64,000 nt of DNA from Novosphingobium guangzhouense (GTDB lineage Bacteria > Pseudomonadota > Alphaproteobacteria > Sphingomonadales > Sphingomonadaceae), in assembly GCF_002896965.1 (NCBI RefSeq), contig NZ_LYMM01000106.1:62001-126000 (forward strand), written 5' to 3'. Positions 53,786 to 63,340 of this stretch are shown here, piece by piece (position 1 is the stretch's first letter; the number at the start of each line of letters is the position of its first letter). A model generated the notes under the pieces. It was not told the DNA's origin. It did not search any database and saw only the letters and a list, made by a program, of their open reading frames with translations. A program made the translations under genes and the position numbers.

Positions 53786-54714
53786 TGAAGACGCTCGTCT
53801 GGGTTGAACACGACAACGCGTCGGTCAAGGACGCTACCCTCTCCGCCGTCACCGCCGCTGCAAAGCTGGGTGAAGTCCACCTCCTCGTCGCTGGCTCCGG
53901 TGCGCGCGCCGTAGCAGATGCCGCCGCGCAGATCGCAGGCGTGGGCAAGGTCCACTTCGCCGACGACGCGGCCTACGAACATGCGCTGGCGGAAAACGTC
54001 GCGCCGCTGATCGTGGACCTCATGGGCCATCACGACGCCTTCGTTGCGCCGGCCACCACCACCGGCAAGAATGTTGCGCCGCGCGTTGCCGCGCTGCTCG
54101 ACGTCGCGCAGATTTCGGACATCCTTTCGGTCGAAGGCGAGAAGACCTTCACCCGTCCGATCTACGCCGGCAACGCCATCGCCACCGTTGAATCGAGCGA
54201 TGCCAAGCTGGTCATCACCGTACGCGGCACTGCTTTTGCCAAGGCAGAAGCGACCGGCGGTTCGGGCGTGGTCGAAGACGTGACGGGCGCCGGTGATGCG
54301 GGTCTTTCCAGCTTCGTGGGCGCGGAAATCGCCAAGTCGGAGCGTCCGGAACTGACCAGCGCCAAGATCATCGTCTCGGGCGGCCGCGCGCTGAAGGACT
54401 CCGAAACCTTCGAGGCCACCATCCTGCCGCTCGCCGACAAGCTGGGCGCTGCCGTTGGTGCATCGCGCGCCGCGGTCGACGCAGGTTATGTGCCGAACGA
54501 TTACCAGGTCGGCCAGACCGGCAAGATCGTTGCCCCCGAAGTCTACATCGCGGTGGGCATTTCGGGCGCGATCCAGCACCTTGCGGGCATGAAGGACTCC
54601 AAGACCATCATCGCCATCAACAAGGACGAGGATGCCCCGATCTTCCAGGTCGCAGACATCGGCCTGGTGGCAGACCTGTTCAACGCGGTGCCGGAACTGA
54701 CCGGCAAGCTTTGA
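53785..54714 (+). CDS. etfA: electron transfer flavoprotein, alpha subunit
   Basis: This 309-residue subunit binds FAD. It begins [19 protein letters not shown] and holds the C-terminal FAD-binding signature ([19 protein letters not shown], then [20 protein letters not shown]). It follows etfB with a TGATG overlap and ends at a strong terminator. The etf pair is unlinked here to an acyl-CoA dehydrogenase gene. Confidence 0.96.
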
Positions 54715-54736
54715 GGCACGGCGTTCGCCAACAATG

Positions 54737-54770
54737 AAAAGGCTCCGGAGTTTTGCTCCGGGGCCTTTTT
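54737..54770 (+). terminator. etfA terminator
   Basis: A hairpin with arms AAAAGGCTCCGGAG and CTCCGGGGCCTTTT (one small internal mismatch) closes over a TTTTG loop and is followed by a T tract. Confidence 0.88.
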
Positions 54771-54793
54771 CATGTGCGACGAATCGGGCAGGG

Positions 54794-55723
54794 ATGGCTT
54801 TTGCGGGTTCAAAGCGGGGGCTTTTTGTGATCAGGGCAACGATCGGAACGATTGCAGCCGTTGCTGCGCTTGTCGGGGGGACCGATGCCGTTTCGGCAGC
54901 CGCCCGGCCGGAGGTCAGGCTGTCGGCGTCCTCGCCGTGGAATCTGGACGGCTCTGAATCCGGTTGCGCGTTGAGACGCACGTTTGGCCCTGCGGATCGT
55001 CCTGTCGTGCTGGAAATTCGCCGCTACGAGCCCGGGGACCGGTTTCAGCTGGTGGTTGACGGTGATGACTTGGCCAGCCTTGTCATGCGTCACAAGGTAA
55101 CCGTGCAATACAGTACCTTGTGGACGGACGAGGATACCTGGTTTCAGCCTGGTACGGCCAAGCGGGGGGACCGGGATGCCGTCCCTTCGATCTTCCTGAC
55201 CTCCGCGCTTATGAAGCCGGAGAACGGCAAGACTGACGATGATACCGAAGGCGAGCAGGATTTCGTCACGCCGGCCATGGAAGACAGCGTCAAGCAGATC
55301 GCTCTCATCTGGGGGGATCATCGGGTGTCTCTCGCGACCGGGTCGCTTGGCAAGCCTTTCGCAGCGTTGCGGGGCTGCACCGATGCGCTGCTCAAGGCAT
55401 GGGATCTGGATCCGGCGGTTCAGGCCAGCTTGTCCCGCCACGCAAAGCCTGCCCACCTCAAGCCGATGGTGCGATCCATTCAGGACGTCTATCCAACCTC
55501 GATGTTGGCGAAGGGCAATCAGGGCCGCGTCAATTTTCGCGCGTTGGTGAATGCCGAAGGCGTCGTGACCCGGTGCGACACGCTCAAGTCCTACAACGAA
55601 CCTGCGTTCGATGCACTGGCCTGCAAGGTGGTTCAGCGCACCCGGTTCGATCCGGCGCTGGACAAGGCCGGCAAGCCCGTGCCCTCATACTATGCCCAGA
55701 CGGTGATCTACTTTACCGGCTGA
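54794..55723 (+). CDS. exported protein with TonB-like C-terminal domain
   Basis: This 309-residue protein has an N-terminal hydrophobic signal or anchor ([19 protein letters not shown]), a middle of no recognised family, and a C-terminal TonB-type domain (about 235-309: [20 protein letters not shown], with [21 protein letters not shown] and [18 protein letters not shown]). No proline-rich periplasm-spanning region is present, so it is not a standard energising TonB. ATG 54794 and GTG 54827 are both plausible starts. Its 3' end overlaps the convergent acetyltransferase gene by 16 bp. Confidence 0.72.
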   Translation: MAFAGSKRGLFVIRATIGTIAAVAALVGGTDAVSAAARPEVRLSASSPWNLDGSESGCALRRTFGPADRPVVLEIRRYEPGDRFQLVVDGDDLASLVMRHKVTVQYSTLWTDEDTWFQPGTAKRGDRDAVPSIFLTSALMKPENGKTDDDTEGEQDFVTPAMEDSVKQIALIWGDHRVSLATGSLGKPFAALRGCTDALLKAWDLDPAVQASLSRHAKPAHLKPMVRSIQDVYPTSMLAKGNQGRVNFRALVNAEGVVTRCDTLKSYNEPAFDALACKVVQRTRFDPALDKAGKPVPSYYAQTVIYFTG

Positions 55724-56280
55724 GCTGACGTTGTGAGCGGCTGGCCTCGCTCGAACAGTGTAAGCGTGGTGGGGTCATCGCCATCCTCGGTCAGGCGCGT
55801 GGCGTACCGCACAAAGCCGAGCCTTGCCGCCACCCGTTCCGATGCCTCGTTGCCTTCCTCCACCATGCAGGCGATGCGCTTCGGCCCGTGCTCCTGGTCG
55901 AACCAGTGCAATACCGCTTCCATTGCTTCGGGCGCGACACCCTTGCGCCACCAGTCTCGCCTGACGATCCAGCCCGCCTCCGGTACGTCATCCATGCCGG
56001 ATTGCTCTCCGAATCCTCGCCAGGAATGGAATACGCCGCAGGTGGCGACGATATCGTCCTTTCCGCGTGGGCGGACCATGAAGGTGCCGTACCCGTAAAG
56101 CGCCCACGATCCCGCGTTGCGCATCAACCGGTCGAACTGAGACTGCCTTTCCGGCGAGGCAGGGCCGAGGTAGCGCAGGGTTTCCTCATCATCGATCAGG
56201 GCGCACAACTGCGGCAGGTCCGTGGCCACCGGGCGCCACAAGTCGAAACGGTCGGTCTTCAGCAGCGGTCCATCGGTCAT
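55708..56280 (-). CDS. GNAT-family N-acetyltransferase
   Basis: This 190-residue protein has the GNAT fold of the RimJ/RimL-like group. It starts LLKTDRFDLWRPVATDLPQL and contains EAGWIVRRDWWRKGVAPEAM (acetyl-CoA binding loop region) and VEEGNEASERVAARLGFVRY. The substrate is not predictable; protein or small-molecule amines are possible. It overlaps the upstream DUF445 gene by four bases (ATGA). Confidence 0.85.
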   Translation of the reverse strand: MTDGPLLKTDRFDLWRPVATDLPQLCALIDDEETLRYLGPASPERQSQFDRLMRNAGSWALYGYGTFMVRPRGKDDIVATCGVFHSWRGFGEQSGMDDVPEAGWIVRRDWWRKGVAPEAMEAVLHWFDQEHGPKRIACMVEEGNEASERVAARLGFVRYATRLTEDGDDPTTLTLFERGQPLTTSAQPVK

Positions 56281-57566
56281 AGCAGCCGGTCGATGGCATG
56301 GATGCAGACACCAAACAAGCCGCCCACCAGCGTCCCGTTGATACGGATGAACTGCAAGTCTCGGCCGACTGCACCTTCCAGGCGGTTGCTGATCGTGCGT
56401 GCATCCCAGCGCTTCACCGTGCCGGAGACAAGGCCGACTATCTCTTCGCCATAGCGCGCGGTGACGCCGACGATGGTGCGGCGCGCAAAGCGGTTTATCT
56501 GGGCCTGCAGCCGTGGGTCGCCCTGCAGGGCGGCGCCCAGTTCGCCCAGCATTGTCGTCAGTTGTCCGGCCAGCGCCGCATCGGGGTTGCGGGCGGCATC
56601 GACCAGCTTGTGGCGCAGGCGCTCCCACACTGATTGCCACCACCGGCCGACCGCCGGGTTGGCGATCATTTCGCGCTTGGCATTTTCCACCCGCTCGCGG
56701 GTTTCGGGATCGTTGGCAAGGCGTTCGGCAAGGCTTTCCAGCATCTGCTCGACCTTGAGCTTGAGTGGATGGTCGGGCTGCACGATCATCTCCGCCAGCA
56801 GCTTGTAGAGGCCATCGAGCACGGAATTGGCGATGCGGGCGTCAAGGCCGGTCAGGCGCAGCAGGCTGTTGGCGCGCTCGCGGATCATGGTGCGGACCAT
56901 GTCCTCGTTGGCTTCAAGCGCTTCTCCCACCCAGCGCACCGAACCTTCGATAAGCGGCAGGTGGCGGCGGTCGGCGATCATCGCCGAAAGCATCTGGCCA
57001 AGGAGGGGGGATACCTCCACCCGCTCAAGCTGGCGGGCCAGTCCGGCACGGACCTGGTTGCCCAGACGGTCCGGGTCCAGCGATTCGAGTATGTCGGCAA
57101 TCAGGTTCGCCGCGCCCGCGCGGATACGCGACTGGCCGCCGCGCCCCGGATCGGCAAGGAAGTTGCCCGCTGCCGCCGCAAAGTTGAAGCTGTTGACCCG
57201 CCGCGCAACGACCTGGGGGGTCAGGAAGTTGTCGCGCAGGAACGTCGCCATCGAATCGGCGATGCGGTCCTTGTTTTCCGGGATGATCGCGGTGTGCGGG
57301 ATGGGCAGGCCAAGGGGGCGGCGGAACAGAGCGGTCACCGCGAACCAGTCCGCCAGTCCGCCCACCATCGCCGCTTCGGTGAAGGCGATCGCCCATTCCA
57401 GCGCTGGTGCCCAGGCAGGGTGAACGCCCGCTAGCTTGCGCAGCACAAGAAAGGCCAGCGCCATGGCCAGCAGCAACCCGGTTGCGAACAGGCGCATCCG
57501 GCGGCCTCTGTCCGGCCCCGTGCCGTCCAGCGCGATCCCCGTGTTACGGCGCCCTTTCGGCGGCAA
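56277..57566 (-). CDS. DUF445 membrane protein
   Basis: This 429-residue protein has an N-terminal membrane segment (MRLFATGLLLAMALAFLVLRK), a DUF445 domain with LEWAIAFTEAAMVGGLADWFAV and RRPLGLPIPHTAIIP, a long helical middle, and a C-terminal hydrophobic segment (INGTLVGGLFGVCIHAIDRLL). I chose TTG 57566, 13 bp after the RND stop, because GGAAGGGG lies just before it; ATG 57497 is an alternative with the membrane segment at its start. Function is unknown. Confidence 0.78.
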   Translation of the reverse strand: MPPKGRRNTGIALDGTGPDRGRRMRLFATGLLLAMALAFLVLRKLAGVHPAWAPALEWAIAFTEAAMVGGLADWFAVTALFRRPLGLPIPHTAIIPENKDRIADSMATFLRDNFLTPQVVARRVNSFNFAAAAGNFLADPGRGGQSRIRAGAANLIADILESLDPDRLGNQVRAGLARQLERVEVSPLLGQMLSAMIADRRHLPLIEGSVRWVGEALEANEDMVRTMIRERANSLLRLTGLDARIANSVLDGLYKLLAEMIVQPDHPLKLKVEQMLESLAERLANDPETRERVENAKREMIANPAVGRWWQSVWERLRHKLVDAARNPDAALAGQLTTMLGELGAALQGDPRLQAQINRFARRTIVGVTARYGEEIVGLVSGTVKRWDARTISNRLEGAVGRDLQFIRINGTLVGGLFGVCIHAIDRLL

Positions 57567-57579
57567 GCTGGCCCCTTCC

Positions 57580-60500
57580 TTATTCGGCGGGATGCGCGTG
57601 AGTGGGCGTCCCGGCGTGGTGCTGATCCGGGTCATACGTCAGCAGCGACTTGCGCAACTTAGGCCCGACCCGCTTTTCGAAACCATCGGCAAGGCTGAAG
57701 GCTGCAGGAACGATGACCAGCGTAAGCAGGGTGGAGAGCACCAGGCCGCCGATCACCGTCACACCCATCGGCGCGCGGAAGGCTCCGTCCCCCGAAATCG
57801 ACAGCGCGGTGGGCACCATGCCTGCCGTCATCGCAACGGTGGTCATGACGATCGGCTGCGCGCGCTTGTGCCCTGCGTCCATGATCGCGGTGAGCTTGTC
57901 GACGCCCTTGGCCATCTCCTCGATCGCGAAGTCGATCAGCAGGATGGAGTTCTTGGCGACGATGCCAAGCAGCATCAGGATGCCGATGTAGACCGGCATC
58001 GAGATCGGCTGCCCCGCCACGGTCAGCGCCAGCATGCCGCCCAGCGGCGCCAGCAGCAGCGAGGCCATGTTCACCAGCGGCGAAACGAAGCGCTTGTAGA
58101 GCAGGACCAGCACCGCGAAGACCAGGAAGATACCGGAGATGACGGCAGTGACGAAGTTGGTGATCATCTCACCCTGCCACTTGTCCTCGCCGACAGGGGC
58201 GTTGGACACGCCCATCGGCAGCTTTTTCATGATCGGCAGATTCTGGATCTGCGTCATGATCGGTCCCTTGACCTGCCCTTCGCCAAGGTCGGCGCCGACG
58301 AAGATGCGGCGCGACTGGTTGTAGCGCTGGATCTGCGTGGGCCCTGCACCGAAGCGGATTTCGGCGACGCGCTTGAGGGGCACGGTGCCGCCGCTGACGG
58401 TGGAGACCGGCAGGTTCTCGATCGTCGAGAAGTCCCGGCGCGAGGCGCGGTCAAGGATCACGCGGATCGGTACCTGGCGGTCGCTCAGCGAGAACTTGGC
58501 GGCGTTCTGGTCGATCTCGCCCAAGGTCGCGATGCGGATCGTCTGGCTGAGCGCGGCCGTCGTGACGCCAAGCTGCGCGGCAAGATCGGGACGCGGAACG
58601 ATCAGCAGTTCGGGCCGCTGCAGGTCTGCGGCGATGCGCGGAGCAACGACGCCGGGGATGGCGCGCATCTGCTCCACAAGGGTCTGCGCGGTCTTGTTGA
58701 GAAGTTCCGAATCGCTACCCGAAAGCATGATCGACAAATCGCGCCCCGAACCGAACCCGCCCGACTGCGAGGCAAAGCTGACGCGGGCGTCCGCGATGTC
58801 CTGCAACTGCGGGGCCATGCGGCGTTCGAATTCGATGCTGGTCGCCTCGCGCTCCTTGGCGGGCTTGAGCGCGATGTAGAGCGTGCCTGAACCCTCGCCC
58901 GCGAACTGCAGAACGCGTTCGACCTCGGGCTGCTTTTCAAGCAGGCGCGATACGCGTCCGCCGATCGCTTCGGACTGTTCCAGCGTGGTGCCGGGCACCA
59001 GTTCGATCTTGACCTCGCTGGTGTCGTTGTTGGTGCTGGGCTGGAATTGCTGCGGCAGGCCGGCCAGCAGCGCGAAAGTCACGACGAGCGCGTAGACCGA
59101 GGCGCAGAAAGCATAGAAGCGGTGATCGTGCATCCGCGCGATCACGCGATCGGTGAAGTAGCGATACCAGCGGCCAAGCGCGCCCATGGCGCTCGCCAGC
59201 AAGCGGAACAGCTTGCCCAGCAACCAGATCGCCACGGGAATGGCGAGGGGGGACAGGATCGCGGCGATCACGAAGGCGGCACCCTTGAGCCCGATCTTGG
59301 TGATACCTGTCTGCAGGGCCGTGAACAGAAGTCCTGCGGCGCCAAGGCCCGCAGCGATCAGCAGGATGAACGCTATTATGGCGATCACTGCATAGGCGGG
59401 ATGGAATGGCTGGCGCACCAGTGCGGCCTTGCGACGGTGCGCTTCGGTGCTGTCGAGCGTCCAGGCCAGGATCTTCATGTAGATATCCATGGCCTTGCCG
59501 CCGCCGTGTTCGGCATGGCCGTGCGCCTTGAGGAAGTAGGCCGCGACCATCGGCGTGATCACGCGCGCCACGGCAAGGCTCATCAGCACCGCGACCACGA
59601 CGGTCAGACCGAACGCCTTGAAGAACTGCCCCGGAATGCCGGGCATAAGGCCCACGGGCAGGAACACCGCCACAATCGAGAAAGTGGTGGCAACCACGGC
59701 AAGGCCGATCTCGTCGGCGGCGTCGATCGATGCCTGATAAGCGCTTTTGCCCATGCGCATGTGGCGCACGATGTTCTCGATCTCGACGATGGCGTCATCG
59801 ACGAGCACGCCCGCGACAAGGCTGAGCGCAAGCAGCGACAGGAAGTTCAGCGTGAAGCCCAGCAGGTCCATGAACCAGAAGGTCGGGATCGCCGAAAGCG
59901 GGATGGCGAGGGCCGAGATCAGCGTTGCGCGCCAGTCCCGCAGGAACAGGAAGACGATGACGATCGCCAGCACTGCGCCTTCGACCAGCGCCTCCATCGA
60001 GGACGTGTACTGCCCGCGCGTGTAGTCCACCTGCGAGAACAGGCGGGTGACGTGAACCTGCGGATTGTCCTTCTGGATCTGCTTCAGCTTTTCCATCGCC
60101 GCGTCATAGACGGCGACGTCGGATGCGCCGCGCGCGCGCTCGAACCCGAAGGTGACGACTTCGCGGCCGTTGACGCGGGCGATGTCGGTCTGTTCGGAAT
60201 AGCCGTCATAGACGCTGGCAACGTCGGACAGCTTCACCGAGCGGCCGTTGCCCAGGTTGATGCGCTTTTGCGAGAGGTCGTAAGCGGTTTCGGCATTGCC
60301 GAGTACGCGAACCGACTGGCGCGATCCGGCGATCTCCGCCTGGCCGCCCGCAGCATCGACGTTGACCTGCCGCAGCACGTTGTTGAGCGCTTCGGCGCTG
60401 ACACCCAGCGCCTGCATGCGCTGCGGGTCGACGACGACGCGGATCTCGCGGTTGACACCGCCGTCGCGGCTGACGGTCGCCATGCCGGGAACGCCCAGCA

Positions 60501-60999
60501 GGGTCTTGGCCACGGTATCATCGACGAACCAGCTGAGCTGCTCGATCGTCATGTCGTCGGCACGCACCGCGAAATAGGCGAGCGAGCCACCGCCGCCGGC
60601 TTCGATCTTCTGGACCTGCGGTTCAAGAATGCCGTCCGGCAACTGGCCACGCACCTGATCGACCGCGTTCTTGACCTGCTGGGTCGCCACATCGACGTTG
60701 GTGCCGACCGAGAAGAACACCAGCGTGGTCGAGCGGCCTTCCGAGGCGGTCGACTGGATTTCCTCCACCCCCGGAATCGAGCGCACCGAGCCTTCGACGA
60801 TCTGGGTGATCTGCGTCTCGATCTCGGTCGGAGCGGCACCTGGTTGTGAAACGCCGATGTGGACGCCGGGGAATTCGACGTCCGGCATGTTGTTCACGTC
60901 CATCCGGTTGAACGAGACGATGCCGGCGATCATCAGGCCGATGAAGAAGACGATCGGGATGATCGGATTGCGGATCGACCAGGCCGAGATATTGCGCAT
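57580..60999 (-). CDS. RND efflux permease with enlarged central loop
   Basis: This 1139-residue inner membrane pump belongs to the HAE1/AcrB-type RND family and drives proton-coupled export of hydrophobic compounds. The proton-relay aspartates D401 and D402 are in VLVDDAIVEIENIV; the permease starts with a typical first helix (NPIIPIVFFIGLMIAGI). It is about 90 residues longer than AcrB. The difference lies in the central loop between helices 6 and 7 (about 493-630), which has two extra hydrophobic segments (534-560 and 570-597). It follows the adaptor gene by 16 bp; no outer membrane channel gene is in this operon. Confidence 0.9.
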   Translation of the reverse strand: MRNISAWSIRNPIIPIVFFIGLMIAGIVSFNRMDVNNMPDVEFPGVHIGVSQPGAAPTEIETQITQIVEGSVRSIPGVEEIQSTASEGRSTTLVFFSVGTNVDVATQQVKNAVDQVRGQLPDGILEPQVQKIEAGGGGSLAYFAVRADDMTIEQLSWFVDDTVAKTLLGVPGMATVSRDGGVNREIRVVVDPQRMQALGVSAEALNNVLRQVNVDAAGGQAEIAGSRQSVRVLGNAETAYDLSQKRINLGNGRSVKLSDVASVYDGYSEQTDIARVNGREVVTFGFERARGASDVAVYDAAMEKLKQIQKDNPQVHVTRLFSQVDYTRGQYTSSMEALVEGAVLAIVIVFLFLRDWRATLISALAIPLSAIPTFWFMDLLGFTLNFLSLLALSLVAGVLVDDAIVEIENIVRHMRMGKSAYQASIDAADEIGLAVVATTFSIVAVFLPVGLMPGIPGQFFKAFGLTVVVAVLMSLAVARVITPMVAAYFLKAHGHAEHGGGKAMDIYMKILAWTLDSTEAHRRKAALVRQPFHPAYAVIAIIAFILLIAAGLGAAGLLFTALQTGITKIGLKGAAFVIAAILSPLAIPVAIWLLGKLFRLLASAMGALGRWYRYFTDRVIARMHDHRFYAFCASVYALVVTFALLAGLPQQFQPSTNNDTSEVKIELVPGTTLEQSEAIGGRVSRLLEKQPEVERVLQFAGEGSGTLYIALKPAKEREATSIEFERRMAPQLQDIADARVSFASQSGGFGSGRDLSIMLSGSDSELLNKTAQTLVEQMRAIPGVVAPRIAADLQRPELLIVPRPDLAAQLGVTTAALSQTIRIATLGEIDQNAAKFSLSDRQVPIRVILDRASRRDFSTIENLPVSTVSGGTVPLKRVAEIRFGAGPTQIQRYNQSRRIFVGADLGEGQVKGPIMTQIQNLPIMKKLPMGVSNAPVGEDKWQGEMITNFVTAVISGIFLVFAVLVLLYKRFVSPLVNMASLLLAPLGGMLALTVAGQPISMPVYIGILMLLGIVAKNSILLIDFAIEEMAKGVDKLTAIMDAGHKRAQPIVMTTVAMTAGMVPTALSISGDGAFRAPMGVTVIGGLVLSTLLTLVIVPAAFSLADGFEKRVGPKLRKSLLTYDPDQHHAGTPTHAHPAE

Positions 61000-61015
61000 G
61001 TGCGGTCTGGTCCGA

Positions 61016-62245
61016 TTACTTGCCGGGAGCGGCCGAGGCGCGCGGCTTGACCTTGTCCCCGTCGTTGAGGAAGCCCCCTGCGCGCACCACGATCTTCTCG
61101 TCGCCGTTCAGGCCGGAGGTGATGGTAATGCCCTGCGGGGTCACGAGGCCGGTTTTCACCGGCTGGCGACGGACCCGGTCATCCTTGCCGACGACATAGA
61201 CGAAAGAGCCCTTGGCGTCGTTCTGGATGGCGGATTCGGGCAGCATCGGCGCGACCACCGTACCGCTTTCGATGACGGCAGTGGCAAAGCCGCCGGGGCG
61301 CAGCGCCGGATCGTATTTCATCGCGATGCGTGCGGTGCCCTGACGGGTGGTGTTGTCGATGGTCGGGGCGATCTGCCAGACCTGTCCGGTGAAGCTGCGG
61401 CCCGAACCGACCGGGGTGACGCTGGCCGTGACGCCGACATGCAGCTTGGCAAGATCGTCTTCCGAAAGCAGTGCCAGAAGTTCCATTTCGCCATCGCGGG
61501 CAAGGTTGAACAGCACGCCGCTGCCGCCGCTCACCACCTGGCCGACTTCGACGTTGCGCGCCAGCACGAGGCCGGAGGCGGGCGCTACGATGTTCAGGCG
61601 GGCGTTCTGCGCCTGCAACTGGCCCAGCGTGGCGCGGGCCACGCCGACGCGGGCGACTGCGGCATCGCGGGTCGCGGTCAGCTGATCGATGTCTGCCTTG
61701 GAGATGAAACCGCGATCGACCAGCTTGAGGCCGCGATCGAGGTTGGCCTGGGCCAGCCGGGCATCGGCTTCGGCCACGCGGATCTGGGCAGACTGGCTGG
61801 CAGCGGACTGGACCTGCACCGAACGGTCGATGACGGCGAGAACCTGGCCCTTCTGGACCCAGTCACCGGCATCGACGCGCACTTCGCGCACTTCGCCGCC
61901 CTCGCCGACCGATCCAACCGGCATCGCACGGCGCGCTGCCAGCGATCCGGTGCCGGTGATTTCCCCGGCGACGCTCGAACGGCCCGGCACGACGACCGAG
62001 ACGACCGGCACCTGTGTGGTGTCGGCGCCGGCAGCGTCACCCGCGTCCCCCTTGTGAAGCACGAACCACAGCGCGGCCGCCAGCAGCACGACGGTGACGA
62101 TGACGAGCACGATGACCCTGCGCGAGCGCCGGTCGATCGCATCGTCTGTATCCAGCGAGGTGCCCGCCGCGTCGAACGCGTCGAGATCGCCGGCCTGCCC
62201 GCCGACGTGAGAGTGGCCGGGTTCAATCTTGCCGTCGTAATTCAT
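61016..62245 (-). CDS. RND efflux periplasmic adaptor (membrane fusion protein)
   Basis: This 409-residue protein links the RND pump to an outer membrane channel. It has a cytoplasmic N-terminal segment, one membrane anchor (VIVLVIVTVVLLAAALWFVL, about 45-64), a lipoyl/biotin-like domain split by a helical hairpin (VRVDAGDWVQKGQVLAVID and LNIVAPASGLVLARNVEVGQ), and beta-barrel and proximal domains (ITSGLNGDEKIVVRAGGFL). It lacks a lipobox. I chose ATG 62245. It is first in the operon and lies upstream of the permease gene. Confidence 0.9.
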   Translation of the reverse strand: MNYDGKIEPGHSHVGGQAGDLDAFDAAGTSLDTDDAIDRRSRRVIVLVIVTVVLLAAALWFVLHKGDAGDAAGADTTQVPVVSVVVPGRSSVAGEITGTGSLAARRAMPVGSVGEGGEVREVRVDAGDWVQKGQVLAVIDRSVQVQSAASQSAQIRVAEADARLAQANLDRGLKLVDRGFISKADIDQLTATRDAAVARVGVARATLGQLQAQNARLNIVAPASGLVLARNVEVGQVVSGGSGVLFNLARDGEMELLALLSEDDLAKLHVGVTASVTPVGSGRSFTGQVWQIAPTIDNTTRQGTARIAMKYDPALRPGGFATAVIESGTVVAPMLPESAIQNDAKGSFVYVVGKDDRVRRQPVKTGLVTPQGITITSGLNGDEKIVVRAGGFLNDGDKVKPRASAAPGK

Positions 62246-62398
62246 CTGTTCACCGCACGCATGCACGCGCCCCCTGGCGGCGTGCTCTCCCGCCGCACGG
62301 ACCGCTTGCGCCTGTATTCAGGCGGGCTGCCGATGTGGCCTAAACTGCTGGATTCATATACTCGCGGGAACAGGGTGGCAACGCGTACTCGGCTTCGT

Positions 62399-62414
62399 GT
62401 CGATAGCCATCGAC
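62399..62414. promoter_or_regulatory. inverted repeat upstream of the efflux operon
   Basis: A perfect inverted repeat GTCGAT-AGCC-ATCGAC lies in the 290-bp gap between the adaptor start and the sciP-like gene. Two copies of ACGCGTACT flank it (62381 and 62446). It could be an operator, but no regulator gene is adjacent. Confidence 0.3.
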
Positions 62415-62472
62415 GAACGACTTCATCGTGCTGATTATCGGGCGACGCGTACTTTTATTGCGTAAGAACATG

Positions 62473-62506
62473 AAAAGGCGGGTGCGAAAATGCTTCGCGC
62501 CCGCCT
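62473..62506 (-). terminator. terminator of the sciP-like gene
   Basis: A 13-bp stem with one G-T pair (minus-strand arms AGGCGGGCGCGAA and TTCGCACCCGCCT) is followed by four T residues on the minus strand. Confidence 0.88.
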
Positions 62507-62535
62507 CTGACTTTGCTGGACCTGAACAGGTGCGC

Positions 62536-62835
62536 TCAGAACTTTTGCTGGCGCTCGTAGAGATCGCGGTAGTGTTGGATTCGTGTCACACGCAGGCCCT
62601 GCATGCCCGAACGATCAACGGCGCGTTGCCACGAGGCGAATTCCTCAAGCGTCAGGCCATAGCGTTCGCAGACTTCGTCGATGGTCAGCAGGCCGCCGTT
62701 GACGGCAGCCACGACTTCGGCCTTGCGGCGCACGACCCAGCGGGTGGTGTTGGGGGGGGGAAGGTCGGCAACCGTCAGCGGCTCGCCGAGCGGGCCGATC
62801 ACCTGTGCCGGACGGATTTTCTGGTTCTCGATCAT
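62536..62835 (-). CDS. sciP: SciP-like DUF1153 cell-cycle regulator
   Basis: This 99-residue protein matches DUF1153, the family of SciP, which in Caulobacter binds DNA and blocks activation by the master cell-cycle regulator CtrA. Conserved blocks are QVIGPLGEPLTVADLPPPN, TTRWVVRRKAEVVAAVNGG, LLTIDEVCERYGLTLEEFASW and LRVTRIQHYRDLY, which form a helix-turn-helix. Near codon 27 the gene contains a run of nine identical bases (C on the coding strand) encoding PPP. It follows an unidentified gene after 2 bp. Confidence 0.87.
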   Translation of the reverse strand: MIENQKIRPAQVIGPLGEPLTVADLPPPNTTRWVVRRKAEVVAAVNGGLLTIDEVCERYGLTLEEFASWQRAVDRSGMQGLRVTRIQHYRDLYERQQKF

Positions 62836-62837
62836 AT

Positions 62838-63221
62838 TTACCCTCGTTCGCCGCTACCGTTCACATCGGCGACTGGAGAATCCTTACATCCACTGGGCTT
62901 GCCATTGCTTGAAGCATCAAGGTTAACGTTCCTTGAGCATTCTTCGTAAGCATTAAGTGCCGAGGCTGCGCAGCCGTCGAAGCTGCCGCGCAGCCGCAGG
63001 CGCGTAGCGACCGCGTCGTCGCCCAGCACGCCGAGTCGGTCGTGCGTTGCGAACAGGCGCGAGCGCAATGCCTGCCAGTCGATCCCGGCCGGGTCGGCGG
63101 GCAAGTGCTCCGCAGACAGTCCGCCGATCGCCCCGTCGACAGCAAGCCCCGGTGCGCGACTCTGCGTGCGATCCGGTGCATCCCCGGTTTTCGGGGCAAT
63201 GTGATTACGTGCGACGTTCAT
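62838..63221 (-). CDS. hypothetical protein upstream of sciP
   Basis: This 127-residue protein has no motif that I recognise. A moderately hydrophobic middle (IDWQALRSRLFATHDRLGVLG) is followed by a segment SFDGCAASALNAYEECSRNVN and a low-complexity end rich in S, D, N and G. It ends 2 bp before the sciP-like gene and would be cotranscribed with it. It could be a real conserved companion, or its apparent coding quality could be partly due to high GC; I favour the first because of the tight spacing. Confidence 0.5.
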   Translation of the reverse strand: MNVARNHIAPKTGDAPDRTQSRAPGLAVDGAIGGLSAEHLPADPAGIDWQALRSRLFATHDRLGVLGDDAVATRLRLRGSFDGCAASALNAYEECSRNVNLDASSNGKPSGCKDSPVADVNGSGERG

Positions 63222-63340
63222 GATGGCTGCCTATAACCCGGCGATCGTCAAGGGATCGTAAAAGGCCGCTTTACGCTTTCTTCATGAGCCGAACCGGCGG
63301 CCGTGCAGGCAAAGGATAGGAATCCGGCGCGCTCCGCTGT

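Noticed and set aside
59047-60849. 600-codon open frame on the plus strand
   Set aside because: It is antisense to the RND permease and has no recognisable domain.
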